Origin: Axinella damicornis
Lineage: Eukaryota > Porifera > Demospongiae > Axinellida > Axinellidae
Length of the DNA: 64,000 bases
NCBI GenBank assembly: GCA_963931865.1
Contig: OZ007509.1
Location: forward strand, 447,978 to 511,977
Reading direction: 5' to 3'
This document shows positions 24,541 to 43,070 of the stretch, piece after piece. The position numbers were made by a program, and so were the translations under genes. Under the pieces are notes generated by a model, which made no database searches, had not been told where the DNA came from, and saw only the letters and a program-made list of their open reading frames with translations. How positions within the stretch are numbered: the stretch's first letter is position 1; every line of letters begins with the position of its first letter.

Positions 24541-27527
24541 CTATACTGGTATGAGCTGAGTCTGTCCCTCAGTCGTGATGAACTGGATGAGGGAGGAGGG
24601 GGGACGCTCTCGGTTCTCTGACCAGTCAAACAGCGTGCTGTGGGGGACAGAAGGAAAGGACTTTGAGTGCTGTTTAGTTGTAACATGACATTGTAGTAAA
24701 AAGTTCACTAGTGCCTATATTGGATTTTGCCTAAACTTGAGAGTGGAACTATCTGCATGGTGGTGAGGTTGTAGCAGGGTATCTACACAGTACAACCTCA
24801 CCACTGTGCAGATAACTTGCTACACGTGCAGATACCTTGCTACAACCTCACCACCATGCAGATACCCTGCTACAACCTCACCACTGTGCAGATACCTTGC
24901 TACAACCTCACCACCGTGCAGATACCCTGCTACAACCTCACCACTGTGCAGATACCTTGCTACAACCACGGTCCTACCTTGCTACCACGGTCCTCCTACC
25001 TTGCTACCATAGTCCTACCTTGCTACAAACTCCAGTGGAGTCCACTGGCTGAAGTCAGCGTTGGGCATCCCCTTCCTGTTCACTGGTGTGTCCAGGGTGA
25101 TCCTGAGGAGGGAGGGCATGTGAACGTGTGAGGTACTGAGCACTGCGTAAGAGCCACTGTATACCTGAAACATGACAACACACTTGCAGAAGTTGCTTAC
25201 GGAAGGATGCCAACCACAGCACTGTTTTTAGGCAGGCCACTGTCCGGTTGACCTAGGCTACTGATGAGCTGGTGCACGGCAGCCTTGGCCATCCCATAGC
25301 CAATCATCCCTGTGTGTGTGTGCGTGTTCGTGCGTGCGTGTGTGCGTGCATGTGTGTGTATGAAAATATATTATGAGTGTGTGTGTGCATGTGTGCGTGT
25401 GCATGTGTGTGTGTGTGTGTGCACATACGTGTGTGCGTGTGTGTGATGTGAAGCAAGTATTGACTCACCTGAAGTTCCTTCTAGGGCAGCCTTAGCTCCG
25501 GTCAGCACCAACAGCCCACCACTGAGGAGGAAACAATGCAAAGCTACTGTCATGTGACATCATCAGTCATGTGACATCATTACTGTCCTGTGACATCTGT
25601 GGCTTGTCATGTGATCAACCTATATGCTCTAGTTCTCAGTTCATGTGACCACTATCTTCAGTGATGTCACCTTCAGTCAGCTGATCACATGCTTGTCATG
25701 TGGCTAAAATGAAGAAAGATTCTCACTCCTTGAGGTGCTTGCTGGCAATCTGTGCGGCCAGGACCGAGGTCCACACACTCTGCTTCCACATGAGGTCGCT
25801 GTTCTTCACCAGGCCTGAACAACAGAGGAGTGAGACCACACAATTATCCTGTGCTCTACCAGGCAGCATGGTAACAGAAAGCCTACACAAGGATTAGCCT
25901 CGTTCCCAGGCCGGCCTGGGAACGAGGCTACACAAGGATGGGGTACAGTGTGTCTGTGTGTGCCATTCAACAGTAGAAGCTCCTGGAGACTGGAAACCTA
26001 CTGTTCGAGGCGGCATTTCCTCCAGCCCAGCCTCCAGCTACACACACAATGGCGTCCACTTTGTCATTGGTCAGAATCTGGCCAACTTTCGTCTCCACCT
26101 GTCAAGGGGAAGATGGGGAGGGACTCTTGTACAGATCTCTTACAACTGCTGTCTTGGCTGCTTGTTCCACTGTTACCAGTTATCTTGTATACGTACACGA
26201 CCTAGCCTCGTTCCCAGGCCGTCTGCCTGGGAACGAGGCTACACACGACCTAGTTCCTGCTATGATTGTCTCTGCAATCTGTTGTTCAGTTTGAGGTGAT
26301 TGTCAAGCACCTTGTTAGGTACACGTAAAGTGCAGCTCGTAGCCCCACTCCACCCTAGCCTCGGTCCCAGGCTCTCTTCAAAAAACAGGGGGAGGAGAGA
26401 GTACAATACGGCCGAGGCTTCTCCACTGCCTTGCACAGCTTGCTCTCCTCCCCCGTTTTTTTGAGGCTACCCCCACCCTGCAATTGCCGGGATGTGCATC
26501 CTGTTTGGCTAAAGAGTATTAAACAATAGTGGTTCCTACAAGATTGGGATACAATAAAATAGACCCCTCTACAAAGGTTCTAGAACCTCTGAGTATGGGC
26601 AACCTCTCTACAAAGGATGGAATGTGTCTTCTAGCATGTTAAAATCTCCATGATATATTTTTTCGGAATCATCCTGTCTCATATCCCATCTCAGAAACTA
26701 GGTATGGCCTGCAATCAATTCTTTCTTCCGCCAAATAGAACCATTGCACTTATATGACTTTTCCATGGCATTTCCGTATACTAAAGCTTGTGCCGTCATC
26801 CCATAATACATTGGCCGTCATATGCGAGCAGCAATCGAAATGTGCCCTCCATCACTGGTAAGCAGTTATTAGTCTATACATAGCAATGGCTTTAACCCAT
26901 ACTAGAAGCATTGTTGGTGAATGATTGTATTGGCCAAGATCGCTACAGAAGCTGCTATCTCCAAAAATGGAAAACAGCCGCCATGTTGGTGTACTGGTGT
27001 ACTTGTTTGTATTCTCAAAATGATCGTGTCAGCTGCAATGGTCTATAATGCAGTACACAGCATAATTCCCAGCTTCCCTGACAACAGTACATACAGGCAA
27101 CGAGTGCACACAAGAGGAGCTGGAATATAGTTTCCTTGAAAGAGAATAGTAGTCTCGCAGGGCAGACTCTTGCATGGGGAGTGGTGAGTGTGGCGAGAGG
27201 ATGGCCCATGAATAGGGGGAGGGTGGAAAGGTCAGACCCTGGGCCTGTTACACATACCTCATCCCCCTGCTGGGTCCAACTGTCTGTAGCAGTGAGCACT
27301 GCGTTAGCATCCGCGTCTTCGTTCGCGAACAAGTCCACCGACGCCACCCACTGTGTATGTATGTGTGCATAATTGGCTGAATTCAGAATTCTGCACTTGT
27401 CACGTGCAAGAGTCCATTTTCCAACTCAGAAGTAACTTGCCCAGTTCTTGCTCTTGAAGTAGCTGACCACGGTTGAGCCTAGCGCCCCCTTTCCTCCGTA
27501 CACGAGTACACGAGCAGCAGCGGCCAT
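24541..27527 (-). CDS. QDPR: Dihydropteridine reductase
   Basis: NADH-dependent short-chain dehydrogenase that regenerates tetrahydrobiopterin from quinonoid dihydrobiopterin. Eight exons: 27527-27441, 27350-27258, 26098-26002, 25814-25727, 25521-25469, 25309-25201, 25102-25019 and 24637-24541, giving 235 residues (human 244). The N-terminal [12 protein letters not shown] is the cofactor loop; [34 protein letters not shown] and the catalytic YGMAK (Tyr-x-x-x-Lys) follow, then [25 protein letters not shown]. The first intron starts GCAAGT: only joining ...KNW to WVAS reproduces the family sequence, so it is a GC-AG intron. Short palindromic elements sit in introns. The gene and MCMBP lie between the two inverted SINE-like copies. 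Confidence 0.95.
24809..24966. repeat. 30-bp minisatellite in the last QDPR intron
   Basis: About five units of CTACAACCTCACCACYRTGC plus AGATACCYTG. A reverse-complement half-unit at about 24753-24790 makes the array a potential large hairpin. Confidence 0.85.
25895..25930. repeat. Perfect 36-base palindrome, TAGCCTC/GAGGCTA family
   Basis: Begins TAGCCTCGTTCCCAGGCC and ends with its exact reverse complement, with no loop, in QDPR intron 3. It is the cleanest copy of a short palindrome found at some 15 further sites in the window. Confidence 0.9.
26203..26241. repeat. TAGCCTC/GAGGCTA palindrome, second copy in QDPR
   Basis: Arms TAGCCTCGTTCCCAGGC around a five-base loop, in QDPR intron 2, about 270 bases from the perfect copy. 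Confidence 0.88.
26354..26468. mobile_element. Short MITE-like inverted repeat
   Basis: Left end TAGCCTCGGTCCCAGGCTCT with an AAAAAACAGGGGGAGGAGAG stretch; the right end carries the complementary CTCTCCTCCCCCGTTTTTTT and closes with GAGGCTA. It looks like a longer relative of the simple palindrome. No protein coding capacity. Confidence 0.6.
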
Positions 27528-27589
27528 GATGTAAAGAAGGGTGTGGCTTCGTTTGCAGACTAGACGTGACGTCCCCTTCTAGTTCTGCG

Positions 27590-28216
27590 GGCTGGGGTTT
27601 GAAATATTTTTGGCGGGAAGTCAAGGTCCAGTGGCACGCGCATGCGCACCCGGGTACATCCGGTTTGGGTTGAAATACTGAATTTGTAACAAGTTTTGGC
27701 GGGATGTCGGGATGGCACACTCGCTAAGCACTTGCTTTACAGCCTGGGGGTTGAGTGTTCGTCTCCCCAATAACCGAGTACGAGTCTGGGCCACTCCGTA
27801 CACACCGGTTCCTGACTCCCCGCCTAGCAGCTTGAGTACGCCGGTTCCCATCTGACCACCGAAGCTAAAGAAAGGTGTTCTGGTTGAAAGCAGGTAGCCT
27901 CCTGTGATTCCAGTCACCGGCGCCTATCCAGCGCTCCTGAGGCTTACACTTCGGTGTCTGACCTGTCACGGAGGGATGGGTTGTTGCTAGGTTGTATTTT
28001 TTTCTTTCTTCCTTTTTCCTTTTTTTCTTGTTTCCTTTCTTGTTCTTGCTATTCTTTTTTTTGTGTGTGTTGCTAGGTTGTTTTTTTCTTCTTTTTTCCC
28101 CTTATGCTAAAACGTTTTTCTTTTTTTTCCACCCACCCTTGTTTTTTTTCTCCTTCTGCCGGATATGAGGTTGCTATATTTTTGTAGCTATGTTTTTTTT
28201 TTCTTTTTTTTCTGAT
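27590..28216 (+). mobile_element. tRNA-derived SINE-like element, copy 2 (inverted relative to copy 1)
   Basis: Plus-strand copy of the element at 18743-19393. The tRNA-like head is at 27701-27768 (box B-like GTGTTCGTCTCC), followed by the same body and a T-rich tail. It starts about 60 bases upstream of the QDPR ATG, within the likely QDPR promoter. Confidence 0.75.
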
Positions 28217-29169
28217 GCTCACAACTTTTTCATCTTTTTTTAATTTTATTTCTTTCTTTTTTTCTTCCTGTTTTTCTTGTTTTCTTTGATTTTTTTTTTG
28301 GTCTTTTTTCTTCCATTTTTTCTTTCCTTTCCTTTTCCCCCTTCCTGTATGCTAAACTTTTGACCCCCTTTAGCTTTTTTTCTTCTCATGCTATAATTTT
28401 TTTCCTAATGTGAGGGATGGGAGGTTGCTATAGGTTCTATTTTTTCTGCTACATATACTACAAAGATGGCACCTGCATTGCTATAGGAAGAATTCAGTGT
28501 GGTTGATACAAAAATGCAGTATAATTATGATCACAATAATAAAGAGGCAACCAATTGCTGAAATCTCATCTATCCATAACTCTCGACTTAGTAATATGCT
28601 CATGATACGACTACAACCTTGAAGCCGTTTGCAGTATATAGTAGGTAAAGGGTTTTAAATCCTATAACCCCAAATGGAAAATTAAATTATAGTGCTACTG
28701 TATGTGTTCGATCGTGCATGCTCATGATATTCTGTGGCTGGAAGACATCGTACATAATATTATGCATTGTACGTTTGCTAGGAAACATGCTTGCTAGATG
28801 AATGTGTGGGGTGAACCTGCTTGCATGACTGTGCGAGTGTGTGTGCATAACATGGAGCTGTTGGATGTGACCACCATAGTGTATGCATGGGGGGGGGGGA
28901 CGGGGACGTTCAAGCTAGCTGGCTAGCCATGCACGATCTTGAGCTAAGATCATACTCATACGATTGGAGGTGGTTACAGTTATCAATGAATTCAATAGTC
29001 ATGCACGCACACCATACAATGCTTACAACTTACACAATAATATTGTACTCAAAGAATAATTAATGTATACACACATTAACTGGGCAAATGTCAGTTCCTA
29101 TACCATCTATTGAGGAGCGTGTACATACTCAGGACGGAAATGAGTATGTAACAATTCTATACAAACTCT
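28217..29169. other. Intergenic region, T-rich then AT-rich
   Basis: Continuation of a T-rich low-complexity stretch to about 28450, then AT-rich sequence with no convincing gene. A short poly-G run lies at about 28891-28899. The 3' UTR of the VPS10 gene should end here. Confidence 0.5.
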
Positions 29170-35349
<6,180 letters not shown>

Positions 35350-35549
35350 NNNNNNNNNNNNNNNNNNNNNNNNNNNNNNNNNNNNNNNNNNNNNNNNNNN
35401 NNNNNNNNNNNNNNNNNNNNNNNNNNNNNNNNNNNNNNNNNNNNNNNNNNNNNNNNNNNNNNNNNNNNNNNNNNNNNNNNNNNNNNNNNNNNNNNNNNNN
35501 NNNNNNNNNNNNNNNNNNNNNNNNNNNNNNNNNNNNNNNNNNNNNNNNN
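35350..35549. other. Assembly gap (200 N)
   Basis: Exactly 200 N, probably a placeholder of unknown true size. It should hide the 3' exons of VPS10 copy A and the first five exons of copy B if these are separate genes. Confidence 0.98.
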
Positions 35550-35559
35550 CAGCAGCCGT

Positions 35560-35682
35560 TGTGGAGGAAGGAAGGAGGAGGAGGCTGGAGGGAAGGAGGG
35601 AGGGGGAGACATGGAGGGAGGGAGGGGGGGGGGGGGGGGGGGGGGGGGGAGGGGGGGGAGGGGGAGGACATGGAGGGAGGGA

Positions 35683-35720
<38 letters not shown>

Positions 35721-35890
35721 GGGAGGGGAGGGAGGGAGGGAGGGAGGGAGGGAGGGAGGGAGCGCCATGGAGGGAGGGAGGGAGGGAGGGGGGGGGGGGG
35801 GGGGGGGGGGGGAGGGAGGGAAGGGGAGACATGGAGGGAGGGAGAGACAGGAGGGAAGGAGGGAGGGAAAGACATGGAGGGAGGGAGTTG
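35560..35890. repeat. GGGA/poly-G low-complexity block beside the gap
   Basis: Almost pure G and A on the plus strand with two poly-G runs of 20-30 bases. It likely caused the assembly break. Confidence 0.9.
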
Positions 35891-36074
35891 AGAGTGCAAG
35901 TCTGCCTGTACACAGAGAATCAAACTGACCTGTAGAGAGCAGCGGTGGTGGGGTGGTGCCATACGCGAAGCTGGGAGGCTGTGAATTATTTCTACAGCAC
36001 TGGGCAGTGTAGGGCGAGTAACTGGCTGAGACCCCACCCTGACACACATCCCCGGGCTACCTTACGGTACCTGA

Positions 36075-37025
36075 GAGGGGGAGGAGATGAGGAGAGGGAG
36101 GAGATGAGGAGGTGGAGGAGGAGGAGGAGGAGGAGGGAAGAGATGAGGAGAGGGAGGAGATGAAGAGGGGGAGGAAGAGGAGGAGGAGGGAGGAGATGAG
36201 GGGGGGGGGGGGGGGGGGGGGGAGGAGGAGGAGAGGGAGGAGACGAGGCATGGGGAGGAGGAGACGACGATGGGGAGGAGGAGGACGAGGATGGGGAGGA
36301 GATGAGGAAGGGGAGGAGAGGAGGAGGGAGACGAGGAGGGGGAGGAGGAGGAGGGGGAGGAGGAGGAGGGGGGAGACAAGGAGGGAGGAGACGAGGATGA
36401 GGAGGAGGGAGGAGATGAGGAGGGGGAGGAGGAGGAGGGAGGAGATGAGGAGGGGGGGAGGAGGAGGAGGAGAGGGAGGAGACGAGGATGGGGAGGAGGA
36501 GACGAGGATGGGGAGGATGAGGAGGAGGGAGGAGATGAGGAAGGGGAGGAGGAGGAGGGGGGGAGACGAGGAGGGGGAGGAGGAGGAGGGGGAGGAGGGA
36601 GGAGGGGGAGGAGGAGGAAGGGGGAGACAAGGAGGGAGGAGACGAGGATGAGGAGGATGAGGAGAGGGAGGAGATGAGGAGGGGGAGGAAGAGGAGGAGG
36701 GAGGAGATGAGAGGGGGGGGGAGGAGGAGGAGGAGGAGAGGGAGGAGACGAGGATGGGGAGGAGGAGGGAGACGAGGATGGGGAGGAGACGAGGATGGGG
36801 GAGGATGAGGAGGAGGGAGGAGATGAGGAAGGGGAGGAGGAGGAGGGGGGAGACGAGGAGGGGGAGGAGGAGGAGGGGGGGGAGGGGGAGGAGGAGGAGG
36901 GAGGAGACGAGGATGGGGAGGAGGAGACGAGGATGGGGAGGATGAGGAGGAGGGGGGAGATGAGGAGGGGGAGGGAGGAGGAGGAGAGAGGAGGACGAGG
37001 AGGGGGAGGAGGAGAGGGGAGGGGG
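36075..37025. repeat. GGAGGA/GAC purine array in VPS10-A intron
   Basis: About 950 bases of GGAGGAGG variants on the plus strand, pyrimidine on the transcribed strand, ending at the acceptor of exon 36070-35930. Frames of over 300 residues through it are artefacts. Confidence 0.92.
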
Positions 37026-37774
37026 GAAGGAATGGACATGGGGGAAGTTTACCATACCTAAGAACCACTCATAATGTACATACGCCTCGTGTCTGCTGAT
37101 AGGTAGTGGTGTCAGGGATGTCACAGGGATTATCAAGAACAATGGCAGGGTCTCTCACACAAGGACCAGTGAGCCCAAACGCCTCCTCAAACCCATAGTC
37201 ACTGTGTGTGAGTGTGTTGTGCGTGTGTGCATGTGTTTGTGTGCGTATGGGTGTGTGTGTATGGTGTGTGGTGTGTGGCGGTGTATGTGCATGTGTATGT
37301 GCATGTGTGTACCAACAGGCATCCTCACCTGCTGTATACACCACATACAACACTAACCAGTAGCGCAGGAGCCATGATGGGCCTCCTTACACCAGTACCG
37401 TGGGTGAGTTTCATACCATTCAAAGTCGTCCTCACTGCAGGTGCACCTGGTGAAGCTGATCTCCCTGATGTAGCCTAGTCCGTTGAGGCAGCAGTGGTCG
37501 GCCCTCCTCCTCTCCAGTACCACAGTGGCACCCAGCACACAGTTGCCAGACACACGCTGGTGGAGGGAGGGGAGGATGAGAGGGGTGAAGAGGAAGGGGA
37601 GGCAGGCATGAAGGGGTGGGGGGGGAGTGTGTGGTTATGCAACACTTACTGTATCCTGGGGGGTCCAGTTATAGTAGTCGCTAGTCACACATTGCCGCGG
37701 GAAAATATTGAGAAATTCACTGTCACCACCTGCCATACTGAGTGTCCCCTTTCAACACCATACAGACTAGGGTG

Positions 37775-37862
37775 AGAGGGTGGGAGGGAGGGAGGGAGGG
37801 AGGGAGGGAGGGAGGGAGGGAGGGAGGGAGGGAGGGAGGGAGGGAGGGAGGGAGGGAGGGAG
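37775..37862. repeat. GGGA tetranucleotide array, VPS10-A
   Basis: About 88 bases, orthologous in position to 31758-32070 in copy B, beside the acceptor of exon 37766-37650. Confidence 0.93.
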
Positions 37863-39305
37863 GATTGAATCCTCAGTCACAGTGGAATTGGGTACCACTC
37901 ACCTCACAGTGGTGGTGAATTCCCCTGGTTCCGTTAAAACGCCAAAGACGGTCATGTTCCCAGATGGTTTAAATTGGTAGGGTGCCCAGTTCATCCCCTC
38001 GTCACAGCTGAACATGAGCATGGTGGAGGGGACAGTGTGGTAGTCTCGAACAGCCACCATCAGTCCTCCCTGGTCCACCACGGACACCCCCCAGCTCCCC
38101 TCAAGCGTCAGGTTCCATGTGTTCCCTCCGTCACGTGAGATGAACAGATCAGGGTTAATTGACAGCTGCTCTCCGATTGTCCCATGAGCGATGATGATGG
38201 CCTGGGGCCGTGTCCAGGGAGTACACACCCAGTCGGGCGTACGAGGTCGTGTCCATGTGGAAGTGGAGGGAGCAGAGAGGAGGGCTGACAGTTGACCAGA
38301 GTGCCGTTCCTGTAGCGGTCTGGAGGGGTGACCACTTCCCAGCTTCCACCATTGTTAAAACTGATGACAGTCCTTATGGGAGCGTTCCGTACGTTAGGGC
38401 TAGCACGGACGTAGGTGTTTGCTATCCAGGTCCCATTTATACCATTAATCTGAGATACGAGTGTGTGCAGGGGGGAGAGGCACGCTGGTCCACCTACGTG
38501 CACCCTATATGCAGTTTGTAGTGTGTTGGTGTCAAGTCTGGCCATCTGTCTGTCACTTTTATCTACTCAGTAAAAGTGCAGAGGGGCACACTAAAAAACC
38601 TTCAACCCACCCTCTCAAGATCCATGTTATAGTTTCTATCGACGACGATATCTTGCAGTGAGAGGGAGTAGTCTACACCAGTGGTGTCAGAGAGGTAGAG
38701 GTTGAACAGTCCACTATAGTGCTGTACAACCACCATGGCCTGCAGTGCGTTGACGTGGTCCCACCAGGTAGTTCTGTTGGGGGTGGGACAGGGGTGTGTG
38801 TGGAGGTGGGACGGGGGGTGTGTGGTGAGGGGAGGGGTTGTGAGTGGGGGAGGGGGGAGGGGGAGGGGTTGTGTGGGGGTAGGGGGAAGGGTTGTGTGTA
38901 TAAACACCAGACGTGTGCACACAGAGCTGCAGTGTACCTGGTGAGGGTCAGCGGAGGGGATGAGGCAATTCTGGAAGCTACTTGCGCTGGTAGCTAACCA
39001 GCAGACGGACTCTGTTTGGTGGGTCCTGTTTTTGTTGAAAAGGGGAGGGAAAGAGGGAGAGGAGAGAGGAAGGGGGAGGGGCAGGGGGAGAGGGTCTAAC
39101 TCCACTGTCTCACACTCAACCCCACTCTGCTCACCCATCCTACACACCCACCCATACCCACACACACACCTGTGCAAATATGTACGGTCCAACTATAGCA
39201 AAGTCGTCATGCCGTCCAAGGTTCGGATCAAACTCGTGTGCAGTTGAACTACTATATGGATGGCTTTGATTGTAGAGACCCACCGTGAAGTTACCACCTG
39301 TGAGT

Positions 39306-39354
<49 letters not shown>

Positions 39355-40093
39355 AACAAAGTATTGCAACTCAGGAATGAGCTTGTCCCATCACAGTATG
39401 AGACAGCTGTGCTACAGGCACAACAAACCACTCACGATTTGCTTCTGCGGGGTCATAGACATTGTAATAGATCGTTGTCTCATCAGTATCGAACGTAGGG
39501 ACGGCCCTACATCACAGGAGAGCGGATTGAAATGTTGAGTTAGTCTCCCAAGGAATAGAGTCAGTTAGGATGACACCAGTCCAGCTGCTAGCCCCTCTAG
39601 CTAGCCGAGCGGAGAGGGGCTAGCAGCTATACTGGGATGACACACACACACCAACACACACACACTAACACACATACGCTACACACACATGTATGTACAT
39701 ACCAGCTGTAGTCAAAGCGGTTAGCTACATTGTCTGAGATCTTAGTCCAATGTGCACCAAGATCCTCTGTAACGTAGAGCTGCAGAGTGAGAGGAGGCAC
39801 TCGACTCATAATAGATGATATCACAGGTGGCCATTCTTGCTTGGAGTACCCCCGGTAGATACTCACTCTGTTGTTGGCGTTGTCGTGTGCGAGGGCCCAC
39901 CGATTCAGTGAAGGGCTGAACACCAGAGAGTGAGGGTCGATGGTGCTGGGGGTGAATGCCTGCACATGGAACCTGCCACCCTCGTCGAGTGTGTAGTAGA
40001 TCTGAGCTGCAACGGCATCAGAGAAGACCAGCTGTGTGCGTGTGTGTGTGAGTGGTGCATGTTTGTAGTGTGTGTGTGATTTGGAGGAGGTGA

Positions 40094-40127
<34 letters not shown>

Positions 40128-41157
40128 TTGCACAATTTCTTGAGGGGGCATGCCCACAGACTCCCCAAGAATGGTGTGATTCGCCTGATTGAAAATGCCG
40201 TGGACGTCACCCTTAGCTCTCTCATGGCGTGGGACAAAGCGCTTCCTTGCTGCAGTAATGCTTCTCAAAGGAACACTCCCACTCACATGTAATACTGCAG
40301 AAACACGCATCTTTGAAGCAAGCATGTTTCAAATGTGGGAAATTAAAGGAGAAACTCACGCATTTAGTTAATTGCTCAATCACACTAGCATACATTCATG
40401 AGGGATTCTGCAGTGCGGCTTTTGTTCGATTAACATTTGCTGTCGCAGAACATGCAGCAAAGCAGTTGCTGCCATGAGTAATGCCTGGTTCTCAGCAGCT
40501 GGTACAATCACATGCTCCATGCGATGTTCACCTGCTGCTTGTACCGTATGAAGAGTGAATATCAACACATGGCAACAAAGAGCTGTGTTTCACTCACCAT
40601 ATTTTTATTGACAGGGCTGACGTAGAACACCGGCCACAGGAGCAGGTTCGGATTGGACGAGAGCTGACTGTCTATCACTGTAAAGGTCGCACCATAGTCA
40701 GTAGATCTGTGGGCAAGGGTCAAGGGTTAAGGGTCAGAGGTCACAAATGGTCACCTGATACACACATTCATATGGAAAGAGGAAAAGAAAACATTTTCAG
40801 AGCAACAGACATGTTTACACCTGCCAAACCTCTTAACTGTAGATGATTACCAAATGGACATCTACTTTCAGCCTAACAGCTGCAGGTTGGCATCAATACA
40901 GCGGTCAGGTTACACGAGCGGCAAACTAAGCTTTGCTCCAGCACAGAGCTGGCCTTCACTTGCATCAAGTGGAGATCAGCAGCTGCAGCATCCATTTGAC
41001 CAAACATACGATATACATGTAGTATGAAGGGCCTCCCGCTTCATACAAATTCCTCCTGTCAACCGTGTGCACTCACCTGTAGAGGTGGGATGCCGAGACT
41101 GACGTTCTGGCCCTATTCATGCGGTAAGTCAGTATGAAGATGGCCTGCAGATCAGAT

Positions 41158-41158
<1 letters not shown>

Positions 41159-41195
<37 letters not shown>
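41159..41195. repeat. 37-base poly-G (poly-C on transcribed strand)
   Basis: Lies about 15 bases upstream of the VPS10-A acceptor at 41144. One of at least ten such tracts in the window. Confidence 0.95.
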
Positions 41196-41198
<3 letters not shown>

Positions 41199-42564
41199 GA
41201 AGTGGTGTCACACCAGCTCATCCAAACCTGGCAGCCAGTTTGGCACCAGAGGAAGTTTTGCCACAACAGGACTGGATTGCACCATGTGACCTGCTCAGTT
41301 CCCTTCCACACACATGTACATACATAGGGTCAGGTGAACTGTATAGGGTCAGGTGAACTGTATAGGGTCAGGTGAATTGTGTATGCCAAACATGTACAGC
41401 CTAGCCAGCAAATGTTTATCCGATCAGACTGTGAACGTTCGAACGCTGATCAGACTACAGTGCAAGACTGACACTCACAACACTCGGGTAGTGTCGTTCC
41501 CGAGCGCCAGGGAACGAGGCTAAGTGCTGGGGCAATAGATCCATATCGCAATAGCCGTGATCTACCTACCTATTCAGTACCCGTACCGAAACGGCTGGCT
41601 TACATATCGATACACTATTCAAAGCAATAGCGTGACTACTGAGTGCTGTAGGAAACTAAAAGAGGTCATCTCTTTCACCTGAAAATCATTTGGGGTTCAT
41701 GTAGTAGTAATTTGTGTGAATGTGTTTTATGTGTGTGCAGCTTATGCAGTGTCATAATATTATAGCAATCCCACCAACTGCCCAATATCGCTAATACGAG
41801 GATCACAGTGAACACTATGTATGCCAAGTTGCAGCATCATCCGTCCGTCCCAGCGCTGTTGACAGTGGCACACTCTACTTCAAACAGCGTGCATACCTGT
41901 GCCTGTCCGCCGTGTACGTTCCCTGTACCAGTTAATCAGTGTCATCACAAGCACGCTATATTGCTGTGCCTACACTCCACGCACTGGTTTGACCAATGGC
42001 ACAAACCACATCCAGTTTGCCTACTCCCTACATTCACTGTGAAGTCCATTCAAGAGTGATATGCCCTCCCAACTACCCAGGCATTTACATTTGTACAATT
42101 TCAATATACGTTATATGAGGCTCACCTGACCCTCCCTCGTGGCCACTCCAGGGTGTGCTGGACACAAGACTGACCCTCACTGTGGCCAGGGTGTGCCGAC
42201 GACACAAGACTACACACAACCCTCATCACCCCCCCCCCCCCCCCACACACACACACACACACATTACACATGTGGAGGGAGACAAGGGGGAGGGTTCTCA
42301 CCAAGCTTTGGTCTCCAGAGTAATGGACGCGGGCGTACTGGTAGCCGTCACTCAGCTCAACCTGGCCCAGGGTCAGGGGCATCCCACGTGCCTGGCGCCT
42401 GGGCCTCAACTCCTGAGAGGAGGAAGACAACGGAATGTGGTTTCTTACGTTCATCACTTAGTTTATAGCTCCACCATCCCCAACACACACACACCACACA
42501 CATGTACACACACCCACACCACACGCGTACACACACCTACACAGTACACCACGCACACACCACA

Positions 42565-42702
<138 letters not shown>

Positions 42703-42890
42703 CTTCCAACCTTCTCCAGTTCTTCAAAGGCCTCCTGCACTGGTATATGCTTGATGGAGTCCAAGCCAAGTTCCACTTGCAAGCCCCGCTCCGCCCCTCT
42801 TGTGTTGAAGGGTAACAGCCGTGCAGAGGCGGGCACTCCCATCGCGACCGCCAGGACGACCAGACACGCTACCACCGAGCTCAACGCCAT

Positions 42891-43070
42891 GGTCAGTAGG
42901 TCTTTTAAAGCTGTTTGAATGAGTGATCGACTCCGATCGTCCCGAGCTAGCTCTCGCTTACCGCTACAAGTATGTAAACTATGATGTAAACAAATACATG
43001 GTCACGGGATCGCAGGGATAAATGACAGGGACTACCCCGTAAAATTGATAGTCTTGAGGGACAACAAATT
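42891..43070. promoter_or_regulatory. Divergent spacer, VPS10-A / FEM1-like
   Basis: Only 180 bases separate the two ATGs, so the genes almost certainly share a bidirectional promoter. No clear TATA motif seen. Confidence 0.5.

Noticed and set aside
35992..37142. Pro/Ser/Leu frames of 325-361 residues
   Set aside because: Low-complexity CCTCCT repeat in a VPS10-A intron, open in all frames.
42126..42200. Extra exon in VPS10-A between 42302 and 41144
   Set aside because: Any phase-correct acceptor gives an immediate stop, while joining 42302 directly to 41144 matches the sortilin order.
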